Assembly (NCBI GenBank): GCA_040220855.1
Contig: JAVJVZ010000061.1
Span: 37,510-101,509 of the forward strand
DNA from: JACKNG01 sp040220855
GTDB lineage: Bacteria; Pseudomonadota; Gammaproteobacteria; Ga0077536
Direction: 5' to 3'
Length of the DNA stretch: 64,000 nucleotides
This document shows, in pieces, positions 63,269-64,000 of this stretch. Below the pieces are notes generated by a model. It made no database searches. It worked only from the letters and a program-made list of their open reading frames with translations, and was not told where the DNA came from. Every line of letters starts with the position of its first letter. Within the stretch, counting starts at the first letter, position 1. The position numbers and the translations under genes were made by a program.

Positions 63269-63888
63269 GCGGGGTCCGGCTCGCCATTCGCCGCCGGCGC
63301 GCGCATCCCGTTCATCAGGATGCGCATTACACCGTCGGCGTAGTCCTCAGGCTCGTCGACGATCCCGCTCCCGCCCAGTGCCGCCAGAACGCCGCGCGCC
63401 TGGAAATAGAACACGTTAGCCGCCACCAGCAGCGCGGCGCACAGCGCAGGTTCGTGTTCGGCGCGCAGCACGTTGGCGCGCTGGCCAGTGGCGACGAGCT
63501 CGGTCAGGCGACTAAAATTTTCGCCGACGGCCGCGGCCGCCAGCGTGTGTTGGCGTTCGGGTCCGTCCTCCATCGCCTCGCGCAGCAGCAGCCGGTAGGC
63601 ATCTCGATTTTCCAGCATCGTCGCCAGATGCGAGCGCGCAAAGCGTGACAAGATATCCTCGACCGTGGCCGCGCGGTCGGCAAGCGTGTCCATGAGCGTG
63701 CTCGTGCGTGCGGCGCTGCGCCGCAGAACGGCGACATAAAGGCCGTGCTTGGACGCGAAATGGTGATAGATATTCGCCTTGCTCACGCCCGCCGCGCCGG
63801 CCACAGCGCTCATGGACACGCCGTCGAAGCCGAGCTTGGCAAACAGCGCCTGCGCGGCGACGCATTGGTGATCGGTTAACCCGCCCAT
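63265..63888 (-). CDS. TetR-family regulator heading the second RND operon
   Basis: This is a 207-residue protein with HTH A-Q-A-L-F-A-K-L-G-F-D-G-V-S-M-S-A-V-A and G-V-S-K-A-N-I-Y-H-H-F-A-S-K. The N-terminus is shorter than usual, starting only about eight residues before the first helix. It overlaps the adaptor gene by 4 bp, so regulator, adaptor and permease are one transcription unit and probably autoregulated. The promoter would lie at or beyond the right edge of the window. Confidence 0.92.
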   Translation of the reverse strand: MGGLTDHQCVAAQALFAKLGFDGVSMSAVAGAAGVSKANIYHHFASKHGLYVAVLRRSAARTSTLMDTLADRAATVEDILSRFARSHLATMLENRDAYRLLLREAMEDGPERQHTLAAAAVGENFSRLTELVATGQRANVLRAEHEPALCAALLVAANVFYFQARGVLAALGGSGIVDEPEDYADGVMRILMNGMRAPAANGEPDPA

Positions 63889-64000
63889 GCGGCGCCCTTG
63901 TCGACGCGTTCGAGCAGCAATAGCCGTGATCGATTGGGGTCTGTCGCTTCATGAAGCAGCATCGGTTCGAGACGTTGAGCGAGTGCCTTTGCTGTTCGCG

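Noticed and set aside
63889..64000. Possible further gene at the right edge
   Set aside because: Only 112 bp remain, no frame shows recognisable similarity, and it probably holds the promoter of the TetR-adaptor-permease operon.

Overview
The window is a 64-kb stretch of GC-rich bacterial DNA packed with oxygenase and catabolic genes. It encodes tripartite RND drug pumps with lipoprotein adaptors, a Tat-type signal and an AcrR-type operator like that upstream of enterobacterial acrAB, so a Gram-negative proteobacterium, probably a gammaproteobacterium, is the best guess. The species cannot be named from the sequence. I see no rRNA, tRNA, CRISPR array, replication or housekeeping genes. The content fits an accessory 'degradation island' in a soil, marine or symbiotic bacterium living on aromatic, alicyclic or terpenoid/steroid-like compounds.

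Layout. 1-2364 (minus): BphC-like extradiol dioxygenase, Rieske dioxygenase alpha subunit and the start of its beta subunit. 2590-9211: an AcrAB-TolC/MexAB-OprM-type efflux operon with a divergent TetR repressor. 9413-13668: acyl-CoA genes (enoyl-CoA hydratase-like, acyl-CoA dehydrogenase, SDR) and a nitronate-monooxygenase-like protein. 13782-20222: one operon for a Baeyer-Villiger monooxygenase (BVMO) and a four-component soluble diiron monooxygenase, with a divergent TetR gene and two operator-like dyads. 20291-23188: AraC regulator and a divergent D-aminoacylase-like amidohydrolase. 23594-31512 (minus): DszA-like monooxygenase, a broken IS5-family element, an unusual two-repeat protein, a second BVMO, an AhpD-like protein and a GMC dehydrogenase pair. 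32057-35751 (plus): third BVMO and a Rieske alpha/beta pair. 36137-42690 (minus): GntR-led operon with luciferase-like monooxygenase, CoA-transferase, adducin-type aldolase, MFS transporter and exported cyclase-family hydrolase. 42893-49931 (plus): luciferase-like monooxygenases, HpaB-type hydroxylase, alpha/beta hydrolase, MhpB-type ring-cleavage dioxygenase, SDR and a flavin split-barrel protein. 50132-53663: zinc alcohol dehydrogenase, DUF35 protein and a cysteine-less thiolase, divergent from a TetR gene. 53966-58099: second D-aminoacylase-like protein, amidohydrolase and cytochrome P450. 58239-63888: a TetR gene, then a second RND pump operon led by its own TetR gene.

How it may work together (inference). 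Activation is by Rieske oxygenases, the diiron monooxygenase, the P450 and flavin monooxygenases. Alcohol dehydrogenase and SDRs give ketones, and BVMOs turn ketones into esters or lactones. The BphC-like, HpaB and MhpB/hydrolase genes provide routes to open aromatic rings. CoA-transferase, acyl-CoA dehydrogenase, hydratase and the thiolase/DUF35 pair would process the acyl chains. Two RND pumps would protect against toxic substrates. Seven local regulators (five TetR, one AraC, one GntR) suggest independently induced modules. No Rieske ferredoxin or ferredoxin reductase and no dedicated flavin reductase is visible, so those electron carriers would have to come from elsewhere in the genome.
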